Source of the DNA: Curtobacterium sp. MCLR17_032 | Lineage (GTDB): Bacteria; Actinomycetota; Actinomycetes; Actinomycetales; Microbacteriaceae | Assembly (NCBI RefSeq): GCF_003234795.2 | Contig: NZ_CP126268.1 | Coordinates: forward strand, 682,001 to 746,000 | Direction of reading: 5' to 3' | DNA: 64,000 bases | Shown here: piece by piece, positions 16,236 through 26,391 of the stretch | Layout of the letters: every line of letters begins with the position of its first letter | Position numbering within the stretch: position 1 is the first letter of the stretch | Program-made: the position numbers and the translations under genes | The notes under the pieces: generated by a model | Told to the model about the DNA's origin: nothing | Database searches by the model: none | What the model saw: the letters and a program-made list of their open reading frames with translations, nothing else

Positions 16236-18659
16236 CTAACCGGCCGTGTGCCGACCGTGCGGGTGCTCGTCGGCCGGCGGTTCGGTGTCGCCGGCGGCGT
16301 GGGCGCCGTGCTGCGTCCGGATCGCACCGGTCGCCGCGGGAGGCTCGTCCACCGGTGTCGACGACGAGTGCGCTCCGTGGGTGGACGCGTGGGGCAGGGG
16401 TGCCCGGGTGTCGTCCGTCGACGTCGCGCTGGTGGTCGACGTCGCACTCGTGGTCGTCGTCGGCAGGACCGAGACCGTCGAGCCACCAGCCGATCGGGCC
16501 GAGCGCGGCTGCGCGGGCACGTCCGGCGAGGTCGGCACGATCGACATCGACCCGGTGTCCGGCGAGACGAGCGAGCCGGAGCCGGCCGCTGCCTGCTGGG
16601 CGTCGACGGTCAGACGGTCGTCGTCGGCGGTCTTCCGCGCGGCGTCGGCCTGCTCCTGCAGCGCCGAGGTCTTGCGGAGCGGCGGCACCTTGAAGAACCA
16701 GGTGAGGACGAATGCCAGCAGGATGACCGCGAGGCCGACCCAGTAGACCGTGACCGCCGAGTCGCTGAACCCGACCAGGAACGGACGGCTCAGACGCTTG
16801 TCGGAACCGTTGAGGAACGACGTGTCGTTGGTGGACGACGTGCTCGTCGAGGTGCCGCCCTTGCCGTCACGCAGCTGGTCGACGAGCTTCGGTGCGACCG
16901 TGTCGACGATGTTGCTGCGCTGCGAGGCGTTCGAGTAGTCGACCTGCAGGGTGCCGTCGACGACGTCCGCCCCGACCTTGGCGGCCGCGGTCTGCAGTGC
17001 CTTCTGCTCGGCGTCGCCCTTCGCGTCGGCGACCTGCTGGGCGATGACCGTGTCGGCGGCCGCGGCGGGGATGGTGCCCGCGTCGACCTGCTGCTGCACG
17101 GCGGCGGTCACCTGCTTCGTCACGGCCTGGTCGGCTGCCTGCTTCGCCTGCACGGCACCCTGGTCGAGGCCGTCCTGGACGTTCTTCTTGATCGGGGTGA
17201 CGATCGGGTCCCAGATCTGGTTCATCACGCCCTTGTTCGCCTCGGCGTTCGCCACCGCGGGGTTCAAGGCGGCGTTCAGGGCGCTCTTCAGGTCGGACTC
17301 GTTCTGCAGCGCACCGGTGATGTTCGTCGGCATCAGGCTGAACAGCACCGACAGCAGCACCGCGGTGCCCATCGTGCCGCCGATCTGGCGGAAGAACGTG
17401 GCGGCACTGGTGGCGACGCCGATGTCCCGCGGCGAGACGGAGTTCTGCGCGGCGAGGGTCAGCGTCTGCATGAGCTGACCGAGGCCGAGACCGATGAGGA
17501 ACATGCCGGTCATCAGGAACCAGAGCGGGCGGTCCGCAGTGAGGAAGGTCAGGACCGTGTAACCGACGGCGGTGAAGGCCGTACCGGTGACCGGGAAGAT
17601 CCGGTACTTGCCGGTGCGGGACACGATCTGACCGGACGCGATCGACGAGATCATCAGGCCGAGGACCATCGGGAGCATCGCGAACCCGGACTCGGTCGGC
17701 GTCACGCCCTTGACGATCTGCAGGTACAGCGGGATGGTCAGCATCGCGCCGAACATGCCGAAGCCGATGAGCACCGACAGTACGGCCGCCATCGAGAACA
17801 CGTGCGAGCTGAAGAGCTTCAGCGGCAGGATCGCGTCGTCGCCCATCGCCCGCTCGACGATGACGAACGCGATCAGCCCGAGCGCACCCACCCCGTAGCA
17901 GGCCAGGGCACCGGGGGAGCCCCAACCCCACTCACGACCCTGCTCGGCGATGAGGAGCAGCGGCACGAGCGTCACGATGACGAGGGACGCCCCCCACCAG
18001 TCGATGCGGGGCTTGCGGCGCTCGCCGTACTTCGGCAGGTGCAGGAAGGTCAGCACCATGAACAGCGCGATGATGCCGATCGGGACGTTGATCAGGAAGA
18101 CCCAGCGCCATCCGGAGATGAAGAGGAGCTCGTTCGCGCCGGCGAAGACACCGCCGACGAGCGGGCCGATGACGGACGAGATGCCGAACACGGCCAGGAA
18201 GTAGCCCTGGTACTTGGCACGCTCACGCGGCGCGAGCATGTCGCCCATGATCGCGAGCGGCAGGGACATCAGGCCACCCGCGCCGAGACCCTGCAGGGCA
18301 CGGAACCCGGCGAGCATGAGCATCGACGTCGAGAACGACGCGGCGAGCGAGCCGAGGATGAAGATCGCGATCGCCGTGATGAACAGCGGGCGTCGACCGA
18401 AGAGGTCGGACAGCTTGCCGTAGATGGGCGTCGTGATCGTCGAGGCGATGAGGTACCCGGTGGTGACCCACGCCTGCTGGTCGAGACCGTGCAGGTCGTC
18501 GCCGATGGTCCGGATCGCCGTGCCCACGATCGTCTGGTCGAGGGCGCCCAGGAACATACCGGCCATCAGGCCGTAGATCACGAGCAGGATCTGGCGGTGG
18601 TTCATCACGACGTTCGACGACGTCGTGGGGGCCGCGGGTGCGGTCGCGGTCTGTGTCAT
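16236..18659 (-). CDS. MFS transporter, DHA2 (EmrB/QacA) family, with large extracytoplasmic insert
   Basis: An 807-residue, 14-helix drug:proton antiporter. The signatures GALDQTIVGTAIRTI (motif D1) and GKLSDLFGRRPLF (motif A) are present. Between helices 13 and 14 there is an Ala/Gln-rich predicted coiled region of about 170 residues (from about MNQIWDPIVTPIKKNV to SNIVDTVAPKLVDQL), outside the membrane in the usual topology. The tail of about 130 residues is Ser/Thr-rich and ends in a His-rich stretch. ATG 18659 matches the family start. A palindrome 20 bases upstream suggests control by an unlinked repressor. Confidence 0.9.
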   Translation of the reverse strand: MTQTATAPAAPTTSSNVVMNHRQILLVIYGLMAGMFLGALDQTIVGTAIRTIGDDLHGLDQQAWVTTGYLIASTITTPIYGKLSDLFGRRPLFITAIAIFILGSLAASFSTSMLMLAGFRALQGLGAGGLMSLPLAIMGDMLAPRERAKYQGYFLAVFGISSVIGPLVGGVFAGANELLFISGWRWVFLINVPIGIIALFMVLTFLHLPKYGERRKPRIDWWGASLVIVTLVPLLLIAEQGREWGWGSPGALACYGVGALGLIAFVIVERAMGDDAILPLKLFSSHVFSMAAVLSVLIGFGMFGAMLTIPLYLQIVKGVTPTESGFAMLPMVLGLMISSIASGQIVSRTGKYRIFPVTGTAFTAVGYTVLTFLTADRPLWFLMTGMFLIGLGLGQLMQTLTLAAQNSVSPRDIGVATSAATFFRQIGGTMGTAVLLSVLFSLMPTNITGALQNESDLKSALNAALNPAVANAEANKGVMNQIWDPIVTPIKKNVQDGLDQGAVQAKQAADQAVTKQVTAAVQQQVDAGTIPAAAADTVIAQQVADAKGDAEQKALQTAAAKVGADVVDGTLQVDYSNASQRSNIVDTVAPKLVDQLRDGKGGTSTSTSSTNDTSFLNGSDKRLSRPFLVGFSDSAVTVYWVGLAVILLAFVLTWFFKVPPLRKTSALQEQADAARKTADDDRLTVDAQQAAAGSGSLVSPDTGSMSIVPTSPDVPAQPRSARSAGGSTVSVLPTTTTSATSTTSATSTDDTRAPLPHASTHGAHSSSTPVDEPPAATGAIRTQHGAHAAGDTEPPADEHPHGRHTAG

Positions 18660-18678
18660 GTGCGGGACTCCCGAAGAT

Positions 18679-18695
18679 TTTGCGCTGCGTGCAAA
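18679..18695 (-). promoter_or_regulatory. candidate operator of the DHA2 transporter
   Basis: TTTGCGC-TGC-GTGCAAA, a 7+7 inverted repeat with one mismatch, 20 bases before the ATG. TetR-family repressors often control such pumps through palindromes at this position. No regulator gene is adjacent. Confidence 0.4.
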
Positions 18696-18805
18696 GTTAC
18701 AACTCGGGCAACGGCAGCGCGCACCGGGAACGCGTTCCTGTGGAGATCGGCAGCCGTCCACAGCGTGATGTGGGGCAGACCTCCGGGGTGACCAGCGGGG
18801 ACCCG

Positions 18806-19699
18806 TCAGGCGACGGCTTGCTCCAGGGCCTCTTGGAACCGCTCGTCGACCTCGATGCGGAGTTCGCCGGTCTCGGGGTCGAACGACGAGACGGTGGACA
18901 CCTGGTCGTGGCGGGAGAACAGCAGGTGCGGGCTGAGGAGCCCACCGGGTAGCCCGGCGTCCTCGTCGCCGAGGATCCGCACGAGCAGGCCGGCGAGTGT
19001 CTGGATCGCCTGCAGGCTGTCGGCGTCGCGGATCGGGACGGCGAGCAGCAGGTGCCGGTGCGGGACGGCGAACACGGTGCCGAACGGGGCGGCACCGAAC
19101 AGGGCGGGCAGGTTGACGGCCTTCGACGCGGTGAACAGCGACTCGCCCTCGACGAGGTGCACGCCCGGCGCGAGCTCGGCGTTCGCGTCCACCGGTTCGG
19201 CGTCCGTGTTGAAGCGGGCCATCGCCCAGAGTTCGTCCGCACCGATCGCGAGCTTCGGCAGCGTCTGCGTCGCCAGGGTGCTCACCATCGTCGGGTAGTC
19301 GACGCAGAGCCCGAGGACGAGCCCCGGGGCGAACGGTCGCGCGTACGTCAGGTCGGTCGGGTCGGAGCCGTCCTCCGCGAGCAGACGGAGCCGGACGCGG
19401 TCCCGCAGCTCGTCGGCGCTGAGCTCTTCGGGCGTCGGCTCACGGTGCGCCTGCAGCATCCGGTCGAAGTGGGCCCGGACGATGGCCGTCCGTCGCTCGT
19501 CGTTCTCGCCGCGGACCTGGGCGGCGAGGTTCGCGAGCAGGTAGACCTGCCCGTCCGCCCCGAGCAGACGCACGTGTGCGGGGTCGTCGCCCGGCCCGTC
19601 CACCGTCGTCTCGACACCGCGCTCCGCCAGCGTGCGCTGCGCGAGCACGACGAGGGGCAGCGGCTCCGCCACCGGCTTCTTCCGTCCGAACAACGCCAT
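18806..19699 (-). CDS. hypothetical protein, weakly DUF1444 (YtpQ)-like
   Basis: A 297-residue cytosolic protein. ATG 19699 begins MALFGRKKPVAEPLPLVVLA; the longer frame upstream overlaps the pgm gene and is rejected. The middle (YARPFAPGLVLGLCVDYPTM, then ELWAMARFNTDAEP) and the later FAVPHRHLLLAVP resemble the order of conserved blocks in DUF1444 proteins, but this is a weak visual match. Function unknown. It follows pgm on the same strand after 32 bases, so the two may be cotranscribed. Confidence 0.6.
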   Translation of the reverse strand: MALFGRKKPVAEPLPLVVLAQRTLAERGVETTVDGPGDDPAHVRLLGADGQVYLLANLAAQVRGENDERRTAIVRAHFDRMLQAHREPTPEELSADELRDRVRLRLLAEDGSDPTDLTYARPFAPGLVLGLCVDYPTMVSTLATQTLPKLAIGADELWAMARFNTDAEPVDANAELAPGVHLVEGESLFTASKAVNLPALFGAAPFGTVFAVPHRHLLLAVPIRDADSLQAIQTLAGLLVRILGDEDAGLPGGLLSPHLLFSRHDQVSTVSSFDPETGELRIEVDERFQEALEQAVA

Positions 19700-19731
19700 G
19701 CTGCTCAGCCTTCCACGGAACCGAGCGCCTG

Positions 19732-21351
<1,620 letters not shown>

Positions 21352-21560
21352 GACCCCATCCTGGCATCGCCGTGGTGGATGCGCCCACGGTTGTGGAGAA
21401 CTGTGCGGAGCCGTTGCGGGGAACCACGCGGGGGACTGCCGGGACGAACGCGAGCGGCCGCCTTCCTCGGGCTGGGGGGAAGCCGAGGAGTGCGACCGCT
21501 CGCGGTCTGGCTGCTCGCCGCGCAGGCGAGCCGTTCTGGGGGCGGGCCGAGGCGACCTGC

Positions 21561-21606
21561 CGACGGGGGCTGAGCCTCCCGAAGGGGGGCTGAGCCTCCC
21601 GACGGG
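21561..21606. repeat. two tandem 20-base units, possible terminator
   Basis: 21561-21580 and 21581-21600 differ at only a few positions, and each holds GGGGGCTGAGCCTCCC, which folds on itself. The pair sits just after the stop of the minus-strand gene at 21608, where a terminator is expected. Confidence 0.6.
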
Positions 21607-21607
21607 T

Positions 21608-21856
21608 TCAGGCCGTGCGGAACGACCCGGTCGCGGTGCGGACGGACCCGGTGACGGTCCGTGTGCTCGAGGTCGCCGTGCTCGGACGACGGAACTCGGT
21701 GTCGACGAACCGACCCACGTGTCCGGCGGGGACGCCCGTGTAGGTGCCGATCGCCGCGTCGACGCGCATCGCACGGCCGGTCGAGGCGTAGGTGCCGAGC
21801 TCGTCGTGCTGACGGAGTCCGCTGACGAAGGTCCCGCCGAGGGGGAAGGTGCTCAT
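21608..21856 (-). CDS. small hypothetical protein
   Basis: An 82-residue protein starting MSTFPLGGTFVSGLRQHDEL, with GAGGAGAG seven bases before ATG 21856. The C-terminal 30 residues are Thr/Ser/Arg-rich. No signal peptide or membrane helix. The strong ribosome-binding site supports a real gene. Family unknown. Confidence 0.65.
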   Translation of the reverse strand: MSTFPLGGTFVSGLRQHDELGTYASTGRAMRVDAAIGTYTGVPAGHVGRFVDTEFRRPSTATSSTRTVTGSVRTATGSFRTA

Positions 21857-21977
21857 GGTGCTCTCCTCGCTGTCGTGCCGGGGTGCCGCGACCATCGAGC
21901 CGATGGGTCCGCGACACCATCGACTGCTGCGCACCACTCTACGTCGTTCTCTTGCATGATGCAAAAGAAGACGGGAG

Positions 21978-22646
21978 TCAGGCGATGAGCTCGCAGAAGT
22001 GCCGGCCGCCGTCGGTCCAGCTCTGCCGGGCGGTGAGCCCGGCCGTGGTGGCGTGGGCATGCAGTGCAGTGAGCCCGACCTCGGCCCACGGGAACGCGGA
22101 GCTCGCGTGGCCGTCGGCGTCCGTCACGGTGGCGACGTAGGTGCGGTCGGCGTCGGCGTCGCGGTTCGTCTCGACGACGACACGGCCGCCGTCCCGGACG
22201 ATCTCGGCAGCACGGGCGAGCAAGGCGACCGGGTCGCCGCCGATGCCGATGTTGCCGTCGATGATGAGCGCGGTGTCCCAGTGGCCCTCGTCCGGAACCG
22301 GCTCGAAGACCGATCCCTGGACCGCCCGACCGCCGGAGCGGGTGGCGATCGCGACCGCTTCGGCCGAGACGTCGACACCGAGTGCCGGCAGCCCCATCCG
22401 CAGTGCCGCGACGAGCATGCGCCCCGGCCCGCAGCCGAGGTCGATGACCGGACCGTCGGCGCCCTCGAGCAGGGACCGGTCGACCCGGTCCGCCGCCGCG
22501 CTCCAGCGTCCGACGTCCATCGTGACGACCTCGCCCGGACGCTCGGCGTCAGTGAGACGGAGTCGGCCGTCCGAGCGCAGGGCCCGTGCGTACGGTTCGT
22601 CGCCGCCGGCCCCGAAGGCCTGCAGGGTGCTCGTCGTGTCGGTCAT
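21978..22646 (-). CDS. class I SAM-dependent methyltransferase
   Basis: A 222-residue Rossmann-fold methyltransferase. Motif I is VIDLGCGPGRML (residues about 67-78), the acidic end of strand 2 is GVDVS, and VVVETNRDADADR marks strand 5. Its ATG overlaps the DUF2064 stop by four bases, so it is the last gene of a three-gene operon (GT2, DUF2064, methyltransferase). Actinobacteria often keep these together. The acceptor is unknown; the neighbours suggest a small glycosylated metabolite. Confidence 0.85.
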   Translation of the reverse strand: MTDTTSTLQAFGAGGDEPYARALRSDGRLRLTDAERPGEVVTMDVGRWSAAADRVDRSLLEGADGPVIDLGCGPGRMLVAALRMGLPALGVDVSAEAVAIATRSGGRAVQGSVFEPVPDEGHWDTALIIDGNIGIGGDPVALLARAAEIVRDGGRVVVETNRDADADRTYVATVTDADGHASSAFPWAEVGLTALHAHATTAGLTARQSWTDGGRHFCELIA

Positions 22647-23281
22647 CGGACACCTCCGGTGGTCGTCGTGGTCTCGTCGGCCAGGGCCGCCGCGAACCGT
22701 GTGGTGGGGGCGAGGGCTGCGACGCGCTCGGCGTCCGGCAGCGTGTCGACGTCGAGCAGTTCGGTCAGGAGGCCCGTGTCCAGCCCGGCGGTCCGCAAGC
22801 GTTCGAGTTGCACGGCCCCGGTGTCGTCCTGCGACATCGGGACGCCACGGATCAGGTCGCCGGTCGGCTCGCGCATGAACAGCGACCAGAAGCCGCCGTC
22901 TTCCGCCGGACCGAACCACGCGTCACGCTCGGCGCTGTCGAACACGGGGGCGAGGGCGTCGACCGAGACCTGCGGGGTGTCCATGCCGACCAGCAGCAGG
23001 GGCTCCTGCACGGTGTCGAACAGGAAGCCCAGGCGCTCGTCGAGTCCGCCGCCGGGCTGGTGCAGGACGTCGAAGCCGTCCGCGCCGTCGGGCAGGACGT
23101 CGCCGTCGTAGAAGAGGACCCGGCGTGCTGCCGGCAGCGCCGACACCGTGGCGAGCGTGTCCGCGAGGCTGGCGGCGGCGACCCTGGCAGCACCCTCAGG
23201 GGTCAGGGCCGGGGTCAGGCGTGTCTTCACCTTGCCGGGCAGGCACTCCTTGGCGACGACGGCCACCGTGATGCCGGTCAC
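22643..23281 (-). CDS. DUF2064 family protein (glycosyltransferase-A-like, TIGR04282)
   Basis: A 212-residue nucleotide-sugar-transferase-like protein. VAKECLPGKVKTRLTP is the conserved N-terminal motif of this family, LLVGMDTPQV replaces the DxD region, and GPAEDGGFWSL is the third signature. GTG 23281 overlaps the GT2 stop by four bases. The family is named rSAM/selenodomain-associated transferase 1, but its reaction is not established. The context implies joint action with the GT2 enzyme and the methyltransferase. Confidence 0.85.
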   Translation of the reverse strand: MTGITVAVVAKECLPGKVKTRLTPALTPEGAARVAAASLADTLATVSALPAARRVLFYDGDVLPDGADGFDVLHQPGGGLDERLGFLFDTVQEPLLLVGMDTPQVSVDALAPVFDSAERDAWFGPAEDGGFWSLFMREPTGDLIRGVPMSQDDTGAVQLERLRTAGLDTGLLTELLDVDTLPDAERVAALAPTTRFAAALADETTTTTGGVR

Positions 23282-24042
23282 GAGCGCACCTCGGCGGTGG
23301 TGGGTTCCGCAGCCGCGGAGGTGGCGGCGACCCGCTGGCGGACCGACACGGGCGCGACGGTCCGGGTGCGGGCCTCCCGTCGGTAGGCGCGGAGCAGACG
23401 TGACATGTCCTTGACGGCGTTGACGGTGCCGCGGAGCGTGCCGGTGACCTTGCTGTCGCCGATGCGCTGCGCGTAGCCGATGTCCGACTCGTCGACGCGC
23501 CAGCCGGCGGCGTGTGCAGCGAGGACCATCTCGAGCGGGTAGCCGCTGCGGCGGTCGCGGAGGTCGAGGGCGACGAGGTCCTCGCGACGCATCACGCGCA
23601 TCGGGCCGAGGTCGGTCAGGCGGTAGCCGGTCGCGCGGCGCATCAGGACGGCGAGGACGCGGTTCGCGAAGCGTGCGTGCGGTGCCCAGGCCCCGCGGCT
23701 GGTGGGGACGCGGCGGCCGAGGGCCAGGTCGACCCGGCCGTCCGCGACACGCTGGACGAGGGCGGGGAGCTCGGCCGGGTCCATCGACGCGTCGGCGTCG
23801 CAGAAGGCCACGTAGTCCGCGGTCGCGGCGGCGACACCGGCGGCACAGGCCGACCCGAAGCCGCGGACCGGCTCGGTGACCACGAGGGCGCCGTGCGCAC
23901 GGGCGACGTCGGCCGAACCGTCGGTGGAGCCGTTGTCGACGACCACGGCCCGGTACCCCTCGGGCAGGCGGCCGATGACGGACGGCAGCGCGTCCGCCTC
24001 GTCGAGGCAGGGGAGGATCACGTCGACGCTCATGGAGACCAT
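23278..24042 (-). CDS. glycosyltransferase family 2
   Basis: A 254-residue GT-A enzyme: ILPCLDEADALP at the N terminus, VVVDNGSTDGSADVA, and the metal-binding FCDADASMDP. The later part carries SGYPLEMVLAAHAAGWRV, typical of polyprenyl-phosphate-type GT2 proteins, but no membrane helices follow. The start is ambiguous: ATG 24033 or 24042 fits the family, while an in-frame ATG at 24141 would add 33 residues and overlaps an inverted repeat. First gene of the three-gene operon. Confidence 0.85.
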   Translation of the reverse strand: MVSMSVDVILPCLDEADALPSVIGRLPEGYRAVVVDNGSTDGSADVARAHGALVVTEPVRGFGSACAAGVAAATADYVAFCDADASMDPAELPALVQRVADGRVDLALGRRVPTSRGAWAPHARFANRVLAVLMRRATGYRLTDLGPMRVMRREDLVALDLRDRRSGYPLEMVLAAHAAGWRVDESDIGYAQRIGDSKVTGTLRGTVNAVKDMSRLLRAYRREARTRTVAPVSVRQRVAATSAAAEPTTAEVRS

Positions 24043-24129
24043 TCGGTGCGGGTGCTCCGAGCGATGGGTCGCGGTGGTCGCCTCGTCAGTCGGGCGCGTC
24101 GGTTCCGGCCCGACGGCGTCCGCTGCGGG

Positions 24130-24157
24130 GTGTTGTGTCATGCACCCAACACAACAC
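24130..24157 (-). promoter_or_regulatory. 9+9 inverted repeat upstream of the GT2 operon
   Basis: GTGTTGTGT (24130-24138) and ACACAACAC (24149-24157) are perfect complements with a ten-base spacer. The element sits about 90 bases before the chosen GT2 start, in the promoter zone, and fits an operator. Confidence 0.45.
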
Positions 24158-24236
24158 GAGGTTGCTGACCGGGGTACGTGTCGGCGCGTCCGGCTGGCCG
24201 TTCTCCGCACCGCGGCGGTGGTCGCGACAGTGTGTC

Positions 24237-24278
24237 GGACGGGAGGCGCGCCCCGAGTGGGGGACGTGCCTCCCGTCC
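24237..24278. terminator. hairpin terminator
   Basis: GGACGGGAGGC (24237-24247) pairs perfectly with 24268-24278. It lies 44 bases after the epimerase stop on the minus strand and separates the mtnP-epimerase operon from the GT2 operon. It is part of the recurrent GGGAGGC hairpin group. Confidence 0.75.
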
Positions 24279-24321
24279 CGCGGGTGGCCGGGTCGGGACC
24301 GGGTGGCCGTGGGGCGTTCGG

Positions 24322-25392
24322 TCAGCGCACCGCGGCGCGGAGCGGGGCCGTCGCGAAGTCGCGCATGCCCGCGGTGAAGTCGACCTGCGCGTGCCAGCCG
24401 AGCTCGTCGGCGATGCGGGCCGAGGACGCGGTGACGTGGCGGACGTCGCCCAGGCGGTACTCACCCGTGACGACCGGCTGCGGGCCGTCCGGACCGGCGA
24501 TCGCGGCCGCCATCTCGCCGATCGTGTGGACCGTGCCGGAACCGACGTTGAACGCCCGGAACGACTCGGCCGGGGCGGACTCGGTCGCGGCGATCGCCGC
24601 GATGTTCGCGCCCGCGACGTCGTCGACGTGCACGAAGTCGCGACGTTGCGCGCCGTCCTCGAAGACCCGGGGGGCCTCGCCGCGGGCCAGGGCCGAGCGG
24701 AACAGCGACGCGACGCCCGCGTAGGGCGTGTTCGCCGGCATGCCCGGACCGTAGACGTTGTGGTAGCGGAGCGCGACCGCGCGACCTCCGGTGGCGCGGG
24801 TCCACGACGAGGCCAGCTGCTCCTGCGCGACCTTCGTCTGGGCGTAGACGTTCCGCGGGTCGAGGGCTGCCGACTCGTCGATCAGGCCCGGCAGCAGCGG
24901 GCGGCCGTCGGGGCCGATCGGGTCGAACTGCCCGGCGTCCAGGTCCTCGCGGCGGCGGGCCGGCGGGCGCAGCGGCTCGCCGTCCGCGGTCGTGTACGCG
25001 CCCTCGCCGTAGACGACCATCGAGCTGGCGACCACGAGGCGGCCGAGGTCCAGCCGGTCCATCGCGGCCAGCACGTGCGCGGTGCCGGCGTCGTTGCTCG
25101 ACACGTAGTCGGGCGCGTCCTGGAAGTCGACGCCGAGCCCGACCTTCGCTGCCTGGTGGCAGACCACGTCGACCTCGTGCAGCGCGGCGTCGAGCGCCAC
25201 CCGGTCGCGGACGTCGCCGTGCACCAGCTCGATGCCGGCGGTGCGGTGGGCGGTGACCACGGCCTCCGGATCGCCGTGCACGTCGGTGCGCAGGGAGTCG
25301 AGGACGCGGACCTCGTACCCGGCGGCCAGGGCCTGCCGGACGATCGTCGAGCCGATGAACCCGGCGCCGCCGGTGACGAGCAGGCGGGTCAC
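24322..25392 (-). CDS. NAD-dependent epimerase/dehydratase
   Basis: A 356-residue extended SDR enzyme: TGGAGFIGS (residues 7-15) binds NAD, and YAQTK is the catalytic YxxxK, with SSMVVYG before it. RRDFVHVDDVAGANI is the typical C-terminal substrate-domain segment. It probably converts a UDP- or dTDP-sugar. Its start overlaps the mtnP stop by four bases. Pairing with an MTA phosphorylase gene is common in Actinobacteria, but the link is not explained. Confidence 0.88.
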   Translation of the reverse strand: MTRLLVTGGAGFIGSTIVRQALAAGYEVRVLDSLRTDVHGDPEAVVTAHRTAGIELVHGDVRDRVALDAALHEVDVVCHQAAKVGLGVDFQDAPDYVSSNDAGTAHVLAAMDRLDLGRLVVASSMVVYGEGAYTTADGEPLRPPARRREDLDAGQFDPIGPDGRPLLPGLIDESAALDPRNVYAQTKVAQEQLASSWTRATGGRAVALRYHNVYGPGMPANTPYAGVASLFRSALARGEAPRVFEDGAQRRDFVHVDDVAGANIAAIAATESAPAESFRAFNVGSGTVHTIGEMAAAIAGPDGPQPVVTGEYRLGDVRHVTASSARIADELGWHAQVDFTAGMRDFATAPLRAAVR

Positions 25393-26270
25393 GGGCGGAG
25401 CTCCAGCACGCGGGCGGAGGCGCTCGCCGGCACGAGCTCACGCGGGGCGTAGTCGTCGGGGATCGCGGCCACGATCGAGCCGATCGCGCGGACGATCACC
25501 TCGTTCGCGCGGGCCAGGCGGTCCATCACGGCCTGGTGGGTGACCGGGGCGTCGGTGCTGGCGGTGCTCTCGGTGCTGCCGGTGCCGGTGCTGGTGCTGG
25601 TGGTCTCGTCCGTGGCCGGGGCCAGGCCCGCGTCGGCGTCGGTGACGAACGACAGGTTGACCGTGCCGATGCCGAGCTCGGCGGCCAGCGGGACCTCGGG
25701 CGACATCGTCATGTTGATCGTGTGGCCGCCGGCCTCGCGCATCCACACCGACTCGGCGCGGCTCGAGAACCGCGGACCCTGGATGACGACGCACGTTCCG
25801 GTCGGGCGGAACGGCACGTCCAGGGCGGCGATCGCGTCGATCGCCGCACGACGGAGCACCGGGTCGAACGGATCGGCGAAGGAGAGGTGCTGCACCTCGT
25901 CCTCGAAGTACGTGTCGGCGCGGCCCCATGTCCGGTCGATCAGCTGGTCCGTCACCACGAAGGTGCCGGGAGCATAGTCGGGGTGGAGGCCGCCGACGGC
26001 GCTCGAGGACACCACGGCCCGGACGCCGAGTGAGCGCAGCGCCCAGAGGTTCGCGCGGTGCTCGATGCGGTGCGGGGCGACCGAGTGCGCGCGGCCGTGG
26101 CGCGTCAGGAACGCGACCCGGCGGCCGGACATCGTGCCGACGCTGATCGGGCTCGAGGTCGCACCGAAGGGCGTCGGGACGTCGATCTCGTCGGCGGTGC
26201 CGGGCTCGAACAGCTCGTACAGGCCGGATCCACCGATCACACCGATCGTTGCCGTCTTCTCGTTGTCCAC
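25389..26270 (-). CDS. mtnP: S-methyl-5'-thioadenosine phosphorylase
   Basis: A 293-residue phosphorylase cleaving methylthioadenosine to adenine and methylthioribose 1-phosphate in methionine salvage. IGVIGGSGLYEL, LTRHGRAHSVAPHRI and INMTMSPEVPLAAELG match the PNP/MTAP family 2. There is an unusual Ser/Thr/Gly-rich insert of about 22 residues between VTDADAGLAPATDE and PVTHQAVMDRL. Family members normally have a short loop there. Translationally coupled to the epimerase, and divergent from moeA. Confidence 0.9.
   Translation of the reverse strand: MDNEKTATIGVIGGSGLYELFEPGTADEIDVPTPFGATSSPISVGTMSGRRVAFLTRHGRAHSVAPHRIEHRANLWALRSLGVRAVVSSSAVGGLHPDYAPGTFVVTDQLIDRTWGRADTYFEDEVQHLSFADPFDPVLRRAAIDAIAALDVPFRPTGTCVVIQGPRFSSRAESVWMREAGGHTINMTMSPEVPLAAELGIGTVNLSFVTDADAGLAPATDETTSTSTGTGSTESTASTDAPVTHQAVMDRLARANEVIVRAIGSIVAAIPDDYAPRELVPASASARVLELRP
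25550..25612 (-). repeat. GGTGCT-type microsatellite in mtnP
   Basis: Short repeats of GGTGCT/GGTGCC on the plus strand encode a Ser/Thr/Gly-rich insert in the phosphorylase. The run could vary in length by slippage without a frameshift only when changed by multiples of three. Confidence 0.6.
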
Positions 26271-26391
26271 AGGTCCTCCGGTCGTCCTCGGCGCTGGTCG
26301 GCGCCGTCGTTACGCTACAGATGCAGGCCAGGAACGGCCCGCGAGCGGTGCGTCGTCCGATGCGCCGCGTCAGGACCATTCGGAGGCGCGC

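Noticed and set aside
16248..18791. An 847-codon plus-strand frame opposite the DHA2 transporter
   Set aside because: Composition is Arg/Asp/Gly-rich antisense shadow; the minus strand has clear MFS motifs.
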